Assembly: GCF_016031635.1 (NCBI RefSeq)
Contig: NZ_JACEGD010000037.1
Span: forward strand, 1 to 61,715
Source: Bradyrhizobium diversitatis
Lineage (GTDB): Bacteria; Pseudomonadota; Alphaproteobacteria; Rhizobiales; Xanthobacteraceae
Direction: 5' to 3'
DNA length: 61,715 nt
The notes beneath the pieces were generated by a model. It was given only the letters and a program-made list of their open reading frames with translations, made no database searches and was not told where the DNA came from. Positions 17,355 to 26,141 of the stretch are shown piece after piece (the stretch's first letter is position 1; each line of letters begins with the position of its first letter). Position numbers and translations under genes: made by a program.

Positions 17355-18236
17355 ATGGCCAGCTACAAAGATAAGCTGAAATATATAACGCCACCGGCCA
17401 TTCCCAAGTGCATCTTTTGCGGAGCCCCTCCGCCCCTAACCGGCGAACACATATTCCCACGATGGTCTCACCAATATTTGCCGACGACGACCGAGAAAAA
17501 CTATGAGTCTCTGCGCGGCATCCGAAATCCAATCGACAGCAAACACTATGAGATCAAGAAACCTGGCGACATAAGACATTGGAAAGTCCAATGTGTCTGC
17601 TCTACTACCTGCAACAACGGGTGGATGCGCCGCGAAATTGAGGATAGTGCAAAGCCCCATCTCATCCCCCTCATCAAGGGGGAAGAATGCCGCATTTTTC
17701 CAGCCGCGCAGACTCGTATCGCGGCATGGGCAGTCCTGAAAGCAATGGTTGCGGAGTGGACAATAAAGGGCCACGCCACAACCAATCACATGCAGCGAAA
17801 ATATCTTATGCGACACTACATTCCTCCCCAAAAGGGTTGGGGAGTCTGGATCGGGCACTTCGTCAGCGATAGATCCAAAACCGCGCGGTATTATCCCCTA
17901 TGGGAGGCGCATCCCTACCTTCTTATGCCCGACCGATTGGCCGCTAGGCGTCCAGATAAGGTGGCCACCTACTTCAACAGTCAGTCGTCCACGCAGGTCA
18001 TCGGCCAGCTCTTTATTCACGTCCTCCGTTCGCCGATGCCAAATCTCATCCCGCGATGGCGATTTGCGCCGCCTGACCGCGGGAGCCTTTTGCGCATCTG
18101 GCCGCAGAGCCAAGCGAGCGTGGTTTGGCCGCCCAAGTCCATGAGCGACATGGACGCTGTTTACACATCCAATGCATTCATGAACTTCATCCTCGGCATC
18201 CAGCGCCGGGAGCGAGAAACCCCCACGCAAGCTTAG
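17355..18236 (+). CDS. Transposon passenger: zinc-finger/HNH-like protein
   Basis: A 293-residue protein. The N-terminus has CIFCGAPPPLTGEHIFPRW (residues 19-37) and about 45 residues later CVCSTTCNNGWMRREIED. A CxxC pair, an EHIxP histidine segment and a second Cys pair beside an Asn-rich turn are the features of an HNH-type beta-beta-alpha-metal site, so a nuclease or a degenerate DNA-binding version is possible. The C-terminal 200 residues are not recognised. It lies inside the transposon and ends 88 bp before the right end. It may help the element persist or act as a defence function; neither is shown. Confidence 0.65.
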   Translation: MASYKDKLKYITPPAIPKCIFCGAPPPLTGEHIFPRWSHQYLPTTTEKNYESLRGIRNPIDSKHYEIKKPGDIRHWKVQCVCSTTCNNGWMRREIEDSAKPHLIPLIKGEECRIFPAAQTRIAAWAVLKAMVAEWTIKGHATTNHMQRKYLMRHYIPPQKGWGVWIGHFVSDRSKTARYYPLWEAHPYLLMPDRLAARRPDKVATYFNSQSSTQVIGQLFIHVLRSPMPNLIPRWRFAPPDRGSLLRIWPQSQASVVWPPKSMSDMDAVYTSNAFMNFILGIQRRERETPTQA

Positions 18237-18294
18237 ATCGGGCGCGCCAGCGGATGGCGCCGAAGCACCGCCCGCAGCGTCAAAACTAGATCCT

Positions 18295-18324
18295 GTACCG
18301 TGTGGTGTAAAGTATATAATCCCC
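18295..18324 (-). repeat. Right terminal inverted repeat
   Basis: Read on the minus strand it begins GGGGATTATATACTTTACAC and matches the left repeat at 26 of 30 positions. Its -35-like box is TTTACA rather than TTGACA, so the right end should be a weaker promoter. Confidence 0.93.
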
Positions 18325-18332
18325 GGACCAAT
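18325..18332. repeat. Target site duplication, right copy (GGACCAAT)
   Basis: An exact copy of 15387-15394, adjoining the right terminal repeat. Confidence 0.93.
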
Positions 18333-18397
18333 TGCAGAACATCCGCGCATCCAATGCGCATATGGCGACGCCATCGGATCGAGATTGCGCCGCAAGC

Positions 18398-21094
18398 TTA
18401 CCAAACGATGCGGAAGCCGCCGGTGCCCCTGTAGCCGTGATTGTCAGCGGGATCATCAACGCTCGCGCGGTAGGTGATCTCGCCGAACACGGCATAGCGG
18501 CCGTTCGCCCATCCATAAGTGCCGCCGCCGCCGATGCTGCCCCACAGGCGGTCGTGGCCGCTCGCGAATCCGGTGCCGGCGACATCGATCCTGGTGCCGC
18601 CCAGGAACTCGTAGTGCAGATTGCCGATGGCGTAGAGGTCGGAGCGGACGATGCCCGTGCCGTCGTTCCAGGTGCGCTGATGATTGAGCGACAGCCCGAG
18701 ACGGCCGAGCAGGCTGTCGGCATTGCCGAGCGAGACCAGCGCGCCGAAGCGGTCGGTGAACGCATCGAAGCCGACCTTCGAGTAGGCAAGCTGCGCCTGC
18801 GGCGCCAGCCAGAAGCCGTTGCCGATCGCGATGCGCTTGCCGCCCTCGACACTGAAGGCGTATCCGAAGCCTTCATTGCCATGCGTCATGCTGCCCACAA
18901 GCGCCGATGACAGGTCGCTGCGGTAGAACATGGTCTGCGCCTGTCCGTCGACATAGAAGCCATCATGGCCGTACCAGGTCGCGGTGGCGCCGACGCCCGT
19001 TCCTTGTGCACGGATGCGGCCGTTGCCGAACACTGAATTGACGAAGGCCGTGGTCAGGCCGTATTGCGCAGTGAGGCCGACGATCAGCCGGCCGCGCGCG
19101 TTGTCGAGCGCAACGCCGTCGAGGCCGACCTGCGCTTTCATCTCGTCGGAATCATAGGTCGAGCCGGTCGTGTTGGACGGCCGCAGCTTGGACTGCCCGC
19201 CCTCGATGCAGCCCCAGAAGGCCGATTGCGTCCATGAGCCGTCCGTGGTCTGCGCGGTATCGATTCCCGCGCGCGCCATCGCCTCGCTGCCGCCCCAGTA
19301 ACGGTTGCCGACGCGCTCTCGAAGGCTCGGCGCTTGATTCATGCCGAGCAGCACCTGTGCGTAGTTCTCGTACAGGGGGACGCCGGCCTGATAGAGCGGT
19401 CCGGCGGCGGCCGGCCCCAGTGGGTCGATCAGGCTGGAGCGCAGATACCAATCGCCGTCCGCCGGCGTACCAACTCCGTTCTTCTGCAACGTGTAGGCAT
19501 AGGCGCCGCCGACCAGAGCCTGCTGGCCGTTGATGACGTAGTCGCCCTGCAAGGCAAAATTGCCGTTCGAGGCACCGGCGATGTCGATCACCTTGATGCC
19601 TTCCACCGTTTGCGCACCGCTGCCGCCGATATTGGCGATGCGCAGGGTGGATGTGCCAGACGTGGCTCCCTGCACGACCAGTCGATCAGTGATCGAGCCG
19701 TCGCCGCCGAGCGCGGTGTTGAGCAGAACCGTGCCGCCGTTGCCGGTGTAATTGCCGGTCACCGTCAGCGTCGTCCCCGGCGCGCCGCCGGTTCGCACCA
19801 GGCCGGCATTGTCCAGCGATGCGATTGTCTGGTTGAAGCCGTCGAGGTCGAATGTTCCGCCGGCGGCCGCGACATAGGCGGACGCGGCGCTGAAGGCGCC
19901 CGCCGCGCCGGCGCGCAGCGTGCCTCCGGCGATGGTGGTTGCGCCGGTGTAGCCGTTGGCGCCGGAGAGCGTCTGCACGCCACCTGTCACCGTCAGGCCG
20001 CCTGTGCCATTGATTGTGCCCGCGAACGTGTCAGTTGCATTCGTGATCGCCAGCGCCTTCGTACCGAGTGCGACCGTGCCAGTTCCTGCCAGGCTCCTGA
20101 TGTGGGAGGTGCCGACGATGCCCGAAATGTCGAAGGTCGCGTTGGCCACGATGCGGCTTGAATTGGCGAGTGCATCGTCGGAGCCGGCGCCCGCCAGCGC
20201 GAGCGTGCCTTGCTGAATCACCGTTTGCCCGGTGAACGTACTCGCGCCACCCAATGTGAAGGTCCCGACGCCTGTTTTCGTGAGCCCGCCGACACCGCTG
20301 AATCCGAGCGTGCCGACGTCGAACCCGTTGGTGTCGAATGTCAGCCCGCCTGCGGCGATGCTGTGCTGGCTGACTGTTCCGCCGAAGAAGCTCGCATGGT
20401 TGGTTATCGCGCGCACGACGGCGTTGTCGTAGGTCGCCTGACTGGCTGCACTGTTGACCGAAACGCTGCCCGTCTGCAGCGTGCCGCCGCTGATGTTGAG
20501 AATGCCTGTGCGTCCGGCGGCTGGCGTGGCGAGGATGATTCGATTCGTCGCGACGACGGTCGCGCCGTCCGTAATGTTGACGATGCCTGTGCCGGAGGTG
20601 CCGACGGTCACCGCCGTGGTGTTCCACCGCGAGCCTCCCCCCGTCACTGTGATGATGGCTGTACCATCTGGGAGATCGCCCATCGAAACACTGCCAGTGC
20701 TCGTCAACGTGCTGCCGTTCTGGATCGTGAGGCTCGTCGTGAGGCCGGCAGCCGTGCGAACAGTCATGTTGCCGGTCGCACCGACCGCGCCAGGGTTGAC
20801 GCCGAGGACCACGGTTGAACCGGGCGCAATGTTGACGGCGCCCCCGGCAACCGGGGGAGTTCCGCCCGTCCAGTTCGTGCCCACCGTCCAGTCATTGCTG
20901 GTCGCACCGGTCCAGGTCTGCGCCGCCGTTGCGCCCGGCAAGAGCATCGAGAGCGCGGCCGCCGAGGCGCTCATTGACAGCAGGCGAAGGAACGCAGATC
21001 GCTTGCCTCCGAAGGACGAAGGGCGATGTGGATGTCTGCCCTGATCGCCGTTCGATTGCCGTGAAGACGTTGCAGCCCCGATGCATTCGCGCAT
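18398..21094 (-). CDS. Autotransporter (type Va secretion) with PATR repeats
   Basis: An 898-residue outer-membrane autotransporter. A long basic N-terminus leads to a signal segment (SAAALSMLLPGATAA, cleavage near residue 58). The passenger, about residues 60-600, is Gly/Thr/Ser-rich beta-helix with at least two PATR motifs, GLTKTGVGTFTLGGAS..TGQTVIQQGTL and QTLSGANGYTGATTIAGGTL. The last 280 residues form the translocator barrel and end in the aromatic signal FRIVW. The passenger ligand or role is unknown; adhesion is typical of the class. The gene's stop lies 66 bp from the transposon's right duplication, so it escaped interruption. Confidence 0.92.
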   Translation of the reverse strand: MRECIGAATSSRQSNGDQGRHPHRPSSFGGKRSAFLRLLSMSASAAALSMLLPGATAAQTWTGATSNDWTVGTNWTGGTPPVAGGAVNIAPGSTVVLGVNPGAVGATGNMTVRTAAGLTTSLTIQNGSTLTSTGSVSMGDLPDGTAIITVTGGGSRWNTTAVTVGTSGTGIVNITDGATVVATNRIILATPAAGRTGILNISGGTLQTGSVSVNSAASQATYDNAVVRAITNHASFFGGTVSQHSIAAGGLTFDTNGFDVGTLGFSGVGGLTKTGVGTFTLGGASTFTGQTVIQQGTLALAGAGSDDALANSSRIVANATFDISGIVGTSHIRSLAGTGTVALGTKALAITNATDTFAGTINGTGGLTVTGGVQTLSGANGYTGATTIAGGTLRAGAAGAFSAASAYVAAAGGTFDLDGFNQTIASLDNAGLVRTGGAPGTTLTVTGNYTGNGGTVLLNTALGGDGSITDRLVVQGATSGTSTLRIANIGGSGAQTVEGIKVIDIAGASNGNFALQGDYVINGQQALVGGAYAYTLQKNGVGTPADGDWYLRSSLIDPLGPAAAGPLYQAGVPLYENYAQVLLGMNQAPSLRERVGNRYWGGSEAMARAGIDTAQTTDGSWTQSAFWGCIEGGQSKLRPSNTTGSTYDSDEMKAQVGLDGVALDNARGRLIVGLTAQYGLTTAFVNSVFGNGRIRAQGTGVGATATWYGHDGFYVDGQAQTMFYRSDLSSALVGSMTHGNEGFGYAFSVEGGKRIAIGNGFWLAPQAQLAYSKVGFDAFTDRFGALVSLGNADSLLGRLGLSLNHQRTWNDGTGIVRSDLYAIGNLHYEFLGGTRIDVAGTGFASGHDRLWGSIGGGGTYGWANGRYAVFGEITYRASVDDPADNHGYRGTGGFRIVW

Positions 21095-21754
21095 GGCGCA
21101 CAGCCCTTGTTGTCTTGCTGTGCCCCGGATGGCAGATTGCCAAGCATCATCGACAGCGGATCGTGGTTGTTACGGTATGTGGCTGCCGGTGACCGGTCAA
21201 TGCAGATCATTGCCGCGCATTGGGAAGGATGCGCAGTGTGTTTCCGGTGCAACGTCAGGTCGTCAAAGTTAGTGGAGCAGTAACCACGCCAGATCTGTTG
21301 GATGCGCGACGGCATGTTGCAGGATTGCGACCCGCGATCTTGCGCGCGCGCTTCATAGAGTGCGCCGAACAGGAAGCGAGCCGAGACTCGCCGCGCCCTC
21401 CAGGGGAGGATGGGGGCCGCGCGTGCAGGAAAAGGTGAAGGGGCACTCGCATCCGCCCGGGTTGCGAACCGCCACAGCCGCCGATGTTGTAATAATACCC
21501 CTGTTTTGCCCGACGCCGCAAGCGCGTCTTCGGCAAGACCGAAAATCCTCAAGCCTTTCAACCCCATCGCTACTGTGCATGGGGTTGTTTTCTCGCTCTT
21601 TATTTTGCGGGCGCGCCTGGCCTGCGCCGGCGCGCTTGTTCTGCCAGACGAGGTGCACCGCGCGCATCAACTCTCGTTGCGGCCTAATGTCGGGGTTCCC
21701 GTCGTCGTTGCCCGCGGCTATTGAGGACCGTCATTGTCTGGTCGAGGACGGCGC
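21095..21754. other. Long intergenic region, divergent promoters, no gene recognised
   Basis: 660 bp between the autotransporter (-) and tupA (+). It contains a repeat-like stretch near 21390-21420 (CCTCCAGGGGAGGATGGGGG). I find no conserved reading frame, tRNA or riboswitch that I can defend. The stretch near 21570-21600 (TGCATGGGGTTGTTTTC) resembles non-coding sequence that recurs in Bradyrhizobium genomes. Confidence 0.4.
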
Positions 21755-22564
21755 ATGAGGAAGCTTGCCACCATCGGAGCGGTTCTGCTCTGGTCCGCCA
21801 TTGCATTCGCACAGGATCGCACCATCACTGTGGCCTCGACGACCTCGACGGAGCAGTCGGGGCTGTTCGGCCATTTGCTGCCTCTGTTCTCTAGGGACGA
21901 GGGCATCAGCGTCAAGGTCGTCGCCGTCGGCACCGGCCAGGCGCTGGATATCGGGCGGCGCGGCGATGCCGACGTGGTGTTCGTCCATGACCGTGCTGCC
22001 GAAGACAAGTTCATGTCCGAAGGGCAGGGCGTGAAGCGCTTCGACGTCATGTACAACGACTTCGTCATCATCGGCCCCAAGAGCGACCCCGCGAAGATCG
22101 CCGGCGGCAAGGATGTCGCGGACGCGCTGCGCAAGATCGCGGCGGCCAAGGCGCCGTTCATCTCGCGCGGCGACAAGTCCGGCACGCATGCGGCCGAGTT
22201 GAGGCTATGGAAAGAGGCTGGCGTTGACCTCAATGCCGGCAAGGACAACTGGTACCGGGAAATCGGTCAGGGCATGGGCCCTGCGCTGAACATGGCCTCG
22301 TCGTCGAACGCCTATCTTCTGTCGGACCGCGGCACCTGGCTGTCGTTCAAGAACCGTGGCGAACTCGCCATCCTGACCGAGGGTGACAAGCGGCTGTTCA
22401 ACCAGTACGGCGTCATGCTGGTGAATCCTGAAAAGCATCCGAGCGTGAAGGCAAAGGACGGGCAGGCCTTCATCGACTGGCTGGTTTCGCCGAAGGGGCA
22501 GGACGCGATCGCCGGGTACAAGGTCGGCGGCGAGCAGCTATTTTTCCCCAACGCGTCCCACTAG
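21755..22564 (+). CDS. tupA: Tungstate-type ABC transporter periplasmic binding protein
   Basis: A 269-residue secreted binding protein with a signal peptide (LATIGAVLLWSAIAFA, cleavage near residue 20). The mature start TITVASTTSTEQSGLFGHL carries the TTSTxxSGL oxyanion motif of TupA, and RGDKSGTHAAE near residue 140 is the second anion-binding loop. It should bind tungstate, with some molybdate binding possible. GAGGA precedes the ATG at 21755. The gene is convergent with tupB and their 3' ends overlap by 27 bp, which is not the usual tupABC operon order. Tungstate or molybdate would serve the two molybdenum enzymes in this window. Confidence 0.92.
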   Translation: MRKLATIGAVLLWSAIAFAQDRTITVASTTSTEQSGLFGHLLPLFSRDEGISVKVVAVGTGQALDIGRRGDADVVFVHDRAAEDKFMSEGQGVKRFDVMYNDFVIIGPKSDPAKIAGGKDVADALRKIAAAKAPFISRGDKSGTHAAELRLWKEAGVDLNAGKDNWYREIGQGMGPALNMASSSNAYLLSDRGTWLSFKNRGELAILTEGDKRLFNQYGVMLVNPEKHPSVKAKDGQAFIDWLVSPKGQDAIAGYKVGGEQLFFPNASH

Positions 22565-23236
22565 CACGAAGGCGACGGTCGATACCGCGATGCTGAGCGC
22601 CAGCAGGATCAGCCCGAGTCCGAGCGCCAGCGGCAGGTCGCCCTTGCTGGTTTCCAGTGCGATCGCCGTCGTCATCGTGCGGGTGAAGCCGCGGATGTTG
22701 CCGCCGACGACGATGATGGCGCCGACTTCCGCAATGGCGCGCCCGAACGCCGCGAGAAAGGCCGTCAGCAGCGAGGTTCGCCCGAGCGCGAACAGCAGGC
22801 CGATGCTGCGCAGTGTCGATAGCCCGTCGATCCGCGCCAGGTCGCCATACTCCGCCCACAGCAGGCTCGCCGGCCGGTGCACCAGCGCCACCACGATCGG
22901 CGTGGCGAGCAACGTCTGCGCAATCACCATGGCGGCCGGCGTGAACAGCAAGCCCGCCGCCCCGAGCGGACCGGACCGCGACAGCAGGAGATAGAGGGCG
23001 AGCCCGACCACGACCGGCGGAAGGCCGAGCAGCGCATTGGTCACGACGATGATAACCTGACGTCCCCGGAAGCGGGTGATCGCAAGCAGGGCTCCCAGCG
23101 GTGCGCCGATCAGGAGCGCGACGATGCTGGCGGTCAGGCTGACCCGCACCGACAATGCGACGATGCCGAGCAGCTCGGCGTCGGCCTCGGCGATCAGGGT
23201 GAGGGCGGAGCCGATAGATCGTGCAAAGTCGTTCAT
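22538..23236 (-). CDS. tupB: Tungstate-type ABC transporter permease
   Basis: A 232-residue inner-membrane permease with about five helices. TNALLGLPPVVVGLALYLLL and the EAA loop region FGRAIAEVGAIIVVGGNIRG are characteristic of TupB/ModB-type permeases. It overlaps the 3' end of tupA on the opposite strand. No ATP-binding TupC lies next to it, so the ATPase must be encoded elsewhere or shared. Transcription of the two genes toward each other could produce antisense interference over the 27-bp overlap. Confidence 0.92.
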   Translation of the reverse strand: MNDFARSIGSALTLIAEADAELLGIVALSVRVSLTASIVALLIGAPLGALLAITRFRGRQVIIVVTNALLGLPPVVVGLALYLLLSRSGPLGAAGLLFTPAAMVIAQTLLATPIVVALVHRPASLLWAEYGDLARIDGLSTLRSIGLLFALGRTSLLTAFLAAFGRAIAEVGAIIVVGGNIRGFTRTMTTAIALETSKGDLPLALGLGLILLALSIAVSTVAFVLVGRVGEK

Positions 23237-23532
23237 CCGGCCTCAGGCAACTCCGTTCCGCGGGGCTCCCGCGACGTGCGTTCTGGCCGTTGCGGCTGCC
23301 ATAATCAAGACCCGACTGGGCTGCCGCGGGAGGGCATGGAGGCCGCAAACCGGCCTCCGGGCGCCCGAGGCCGGTGTTTGAAGCCCCTCAGGCGCTTTAT
23401 TCCGTCCATGAATGCTTTAAGGGAGGGGCAGGATCGGGTCGCAGCCGTCTTGCGGCGGTGCTAGACCTGATGCGGAAACAAAGGCGCCGGGCCATGCTGG
23501 CATCGGCTGCAGCATGAGAAGGATGTGACGCA
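23237..23532. other. Divergent intergenic region with a long GC-rich hairpin
   Basis: 296 bp between the tupB (-) and hydroxyacyl-CoA dehydrogenase (+) starts. A hairpin at 23349-23375 pairs ACCGGCCTC with GAGGCCGGT around a self-complementary centre. It has no T-run, so a simple terminator is unlikely. No reading frame is supported. Confidence 0.5.
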
Positions 23533-24384
23533 ATGATCCAGACGGTTGGCATCATCGGGGCAGGGACCATGGGGAACGGCATCGCGCAGGTCTGCGCCGC
23601 GGCCGGGCTTTCGGTCGTGATGGTCGACATTTCCGATGCGGCGGTGAACCGCGGCCTCTCGACCGTCGGCGGCAGCCTCGAGCGCTTGGTCAAGAAGGAC
23701 AAGATGTCGGCGGCCGACCGCGAGGCGACGCTCAAGCGCATCACCGGCACCACCGACCGGTCGAAGCTGTCGGATTGCGATCTGGTCATCGAGGCCGCGA
23801 CCGAGAACGAGGAGGTCAAGGTCAAGATCCTGCAGGATCTCTGCGCCAAGCTGTCGCCGCGCACGCTGGTCGCGACCAACACGTCGTCGATCTCGATCAC
23901 CAAGCTCGCTGCGGCGACCGATCGTCCCGACCGGTTCATCGGCATGCACTTCTTCAACCCGGTGCCGGTGATGGCGCTGCTGGAACTCATCCGCGGCTTG
24001 CAGACCTCGGACGACACCCATGCCAAGGCGCTCGATTTCGCCAAGCGCGTCGGCAAGGTGGCGATCACGGCGAAGAACAGCCCGGGTTTCGCCGTCAACC
24101 GCATCCTGTGCCCGATGATCAACGAAGCGATCTTCGCGCTCCAGGAGGGCATCGCAACGGCGGAAGAGATCGACGCCGGCATGAAGCTCGGCTGCAACCA
24201 TCCGATCGGGCCACTGGCGCTCGCCGATCTCGTCGGGCTCGACACCATGCTTTCGGTGATGGAGGTCTTTTACAAGGGCTTCAACGATCCCAAATATCGG
24301 CCGGCCCCGCTGCTGAAGGAAATGGTCGATGCCGGCCATCTCGGCCGCAAGACCGGGCAGGGTTTCTACACTTATACAGCCTGA
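23533..24384 (+). CDS. hbdA: 3-Hydroxybutyryl-CoA dehydrogenase
   Basis: A 283-residue NAD-dependent 3-hydroxyacyl-CoA dehydrogenase. The N-terminal Rossmann motif is GIIGAGTMGNGIAQ; the catalytic His lies in FIGMHFFNPVPVM and the conserved Asn in NSPGFAVNRIL. It interconverts 3-hydroxybutyryl-CoA and acetoacetyl-CoA in fatty acid, butyrate or polyhydroxybutyrate metabolism. It stands alone: the divergent neighbour is tupB and a repeat element follows. Many Bradyrhizobium carry it beside electron-transfer flavoprotein genes, which would lie outside this window if present. Confidence 0.95.
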   Translation: MIQTVGIIGAGTMGNGIAQVCAAAGLSVVMVDISDAAVNRGLSTVGGSLERLVKKDKMSAADREATLKRITGTTDRSKLSDCDLVIEAATENEEVKVKILQDLCAKLSPRTLVATNTSSISITKLAAATDRPDRFIGMHFFNPVPVMALLELIRGLQTSDDTHAKALDFAKRVGKVAITAKNSPGFAVNRILCPMINEAIFALQEGIATAEEIDAGMKLGCNHPIGPLALADLVGLDTMLSVMEVFYKGFNDPKYRPAPLLKEMVDAGHLGRKTGQGFYTYTA

Positions 24385-24485
24385 TGAAGGCATTGGCGGC
24401 GGGCACCAGCGCCCGCCGCCAGATCCCGCAATTTGCGCGGCGACAAAGACGCCGCGCGCAACTGGCCCGACAATGTCGTAGGTGC

Positions 24486-24648
24486 CCTTCCTTTTCCCCT
24501 TGTGGGAGAAGGTGGCGCGAAGCGCCGGATGAGGGGTCGTCTCTGCAAGCGCAACTGCTTGAGGAGCACGCGGAGAGAACCCCTCACCCATCTCAATCGC
24601 GCGGAGCGCGATTGATCTACCCTCCCACAAGGGGAGAGGGGAAGAAGG
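24486..24648. repeat. CCCCTTGTGGGAG-type long inverted repeat, copy 1
   Basis: CCCCTTGTGGGAG at 24496-24508 pairs with CTCCCACAAGGGG at 24622-24634, with internal palindromes (GGCGCGAAGCGCC and GCGCGGAGCGCG). A second copy with the same ends is at 27989-28138. The element lies between two genes on the same strand, where it could fold in RNA and limit read-through. Confidence 0.85.
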
Positions 24649-24664
24649 AACGGATAGCAAGGAC

Positions 24665-25129
24665 ATGTCGGATCGACTGAAGGCCGAGCGCGAAGCGGCG
24701 GCCGCGCGGCGGAGCCTGTTGACCCAGGATGCGATCGAGCGCACCGGGATCACGGAGGAGATGATCGGGGAGCTCGTCACCCGCTTCTACGGACGCGTGC
24801 GCGAGGACGCGCTGCTTGGTCCGGTCTTCGCCACCGTGCAGAATTGGGACGAGCACCTCGCCAAGCTCCGGGATTTCTGGTCCTCGGTCGTGCTGATGAG
24901 CGGCCGCTATCATGGCTCGCCGATGCGGGCGCATCTGCCGCTGAATCTGGTGGGAGATCATTTCGACCGCTGGCTCGATCTGTTCGAACAGACCGCGCGC
25001 GAGGTCTGCCCGCCGGCGGCGGCCGCGTTGTTCATCGACAAGGCGCGTCGTATCGCCGACAGTTTCGAAATGGCGTCGGCAACCGTTGCGGGCCGCATCG
25101 CTTCGCCGCGTCACGTGCTCAGATCCTGA
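24665..25129 (+). CDS. Group III truncated hemoglobin
   Basis: A 154-residue globin of the group III (trHbP) class. After an N-terminal extension of about 25 residues the globin fold begins at GITEEMIGELVTRFYGRVRE. WDEHLAKLRDFWSSVVLMSG corresponds to the E-F region and HLPLNLVGDHFDRWLDLFEQ carries the proximal-side residues and the group III Trp. It binds haem and probably oxygen or nitric oxide; its physiological role is uncertain. It follows a repeat and has its own upstream region, so it need not be co-transcribed with hbdA. Confidence 0.9.
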   Translation: MSDRLKAEREAAAARRSLLTQDAIERTGITEEMIGELVTRFYGRVREDALLGPVFATVQNWDEHLAKLRDFWSSVVLMSGRYHGSPMRAHLPLNLVGDHFDRWLDLFEQTAREVCPPAAAALFIDKARRIADSFEMASATVAGRIASPRHVLRS

Positions 25130-25371
25130 ACACAGATGCCCGCCTGAGAAACGCGCGGCTCGCATCCCGCGATGGCGCGCTGCACCAATTCCAACATCAT
25201 CGGTCTGATCTGCAAAATCATCATGCGGTTCGCGTGATGCGATGTAGAATTTGCGAAAACGCGCTTGCTCGCTGGGATTGATTCAATCAAAGAGAGTGAA
25301 GCCACATTGATGCACTGCGGCGCCAAGTCTTCGCCTTCATTTCGGCAGAGTTCCAGCGCCTGCTAGCGGGC

Positions 25372-26025
25372 ATGGCTCGCGCATCGTTCGATACCCATTC
25401 ATCATCCTCCGAGAATGCTGCTGAACCCGACGTCGAAGCGGACGCCGAACAGACACGGCGATCCGTGCTGCTCGGTGCGCTGGCGGCGACGGCGTGCCTC
25501 GGCTGCTCCCCGCCGGCGCGTGCAGGCGAGGATCCGCCCGGCGCCGACGAACGGCCGCAGAAGGGCGACCTGCTCGTCTTCTCCGAAGGTGACCAGGAAG
25601 GAAAGCTCGTTACCGCGGCCGATCTGCATGCCGGCGGACCGCCGGTCCATGCCTGGCCGAAGGATCCCAACACATCGGTGGTGCGCAGCGCCTCGCGGCT
25701 CAACGAGATCCTGATCATCAAGCTCGATCCCGCCGAGCTCGACGAAAAAACCCGCGCGCGTGCTGTCGACGGCATCATCGCCTATTCGGCGATCTGCTCG
25801 CATGCGGGCTGTCCTGTCACCGCCTGGGTGAAGAGCGATGTCGGCGACAAGGAGGTGTTCAAGTGCATGTGCCACAATTCCGAATACGACCCTCGCGCGG
25901 GCGCGCAGGTCGTGTTCGGACCGGCGCCGCGACGGCTCGCGGCGTTGCCTCTGACACTGGCTGACGGATCACTCAGCGTCGCCGGCAATTTCGTCGGAAA
26001 GGTAGGTGGCGCGCAGCCAGGATGA
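25372..26025 (+). CDS. Tat-exported Rieske [2Fe-2S] protein
   Basis: A 217-residue protein. A twin-arginine signal (TRRSVLLGALAATACLGCSPP) suggests folded export, with a Cys that could also accept a lipid. The Rieske motifs are CSHAGCPV near residue 143 and CMCHNSEYDP near residue 168, giving the two Cys and two His ligands. It ends about 115 bp before a quinoprotein alcohol dehydrogenase gene, so it is a likely electron carrier for that enzyme in place of, or beside, a cytochrome c. That pairing is unusual and is inferred from position. The ATG has no strong ribosome site. Confidence 0.87.
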   Translation: MARASFDTHSSSSENAAEPDVEADAEQTRRSVLLGALAATACLGCSPPARAGEDPPGADERPQKGDLLVFSEGDQEGKLVTAADLHAGGPPVHAWPKDPNTSVVRSASRLNEILIIKLDPAELDEKTRARAVDGIIAYSAICSHAGCPVTAWVKSDVGDKEVFKCMCHNSEYDPRAGAQVVFGPAPRRLAALPLTLADGSLSVAGNFVGKVGGAQPG

Positions 26026-26141
26026 TGGACGTTGCGGGCCATGCCCGCGTCACGAGAGGCCGCCTCCGCCGATGGGCGGACGACGGGACGAACGACAAGA
26101 ATTCACAACAAGAATTCAAACGGATGAAAAGGGGAACGTCC

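Larger units (their letters stand above)
15395..18324 (+). mobile_element. Complete IS1595-type transposon with three passenger genes
   Basis: A 2,930-bp element bounded by 30-bp terminal inverted repeats and an exact 8-bp target duplication. It encodes an ISXO2/IS1595-type transposase near its left end and three passenger genes: a 100-residue protein, a 56-residue basic protein on the opposite strand, and a zinc-finger/HNH-like protein. Parts of the passenger segment are visibly less GC-rich than the surrounding chromosome. It has landed at the 5' side of the gene at 14153-15424, next to the end of the autotransporter gene. The exact duplication and intact ends suggest a recent insertion. 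Confidence 0.95.

Noticed and set aside
16782..18236. CRISPR adaptation module because of the Cas2-like passenger
   Set aside because: No repeat-spacer array, Cas1 or other Cas protein is present; a shared small fold is not enough.
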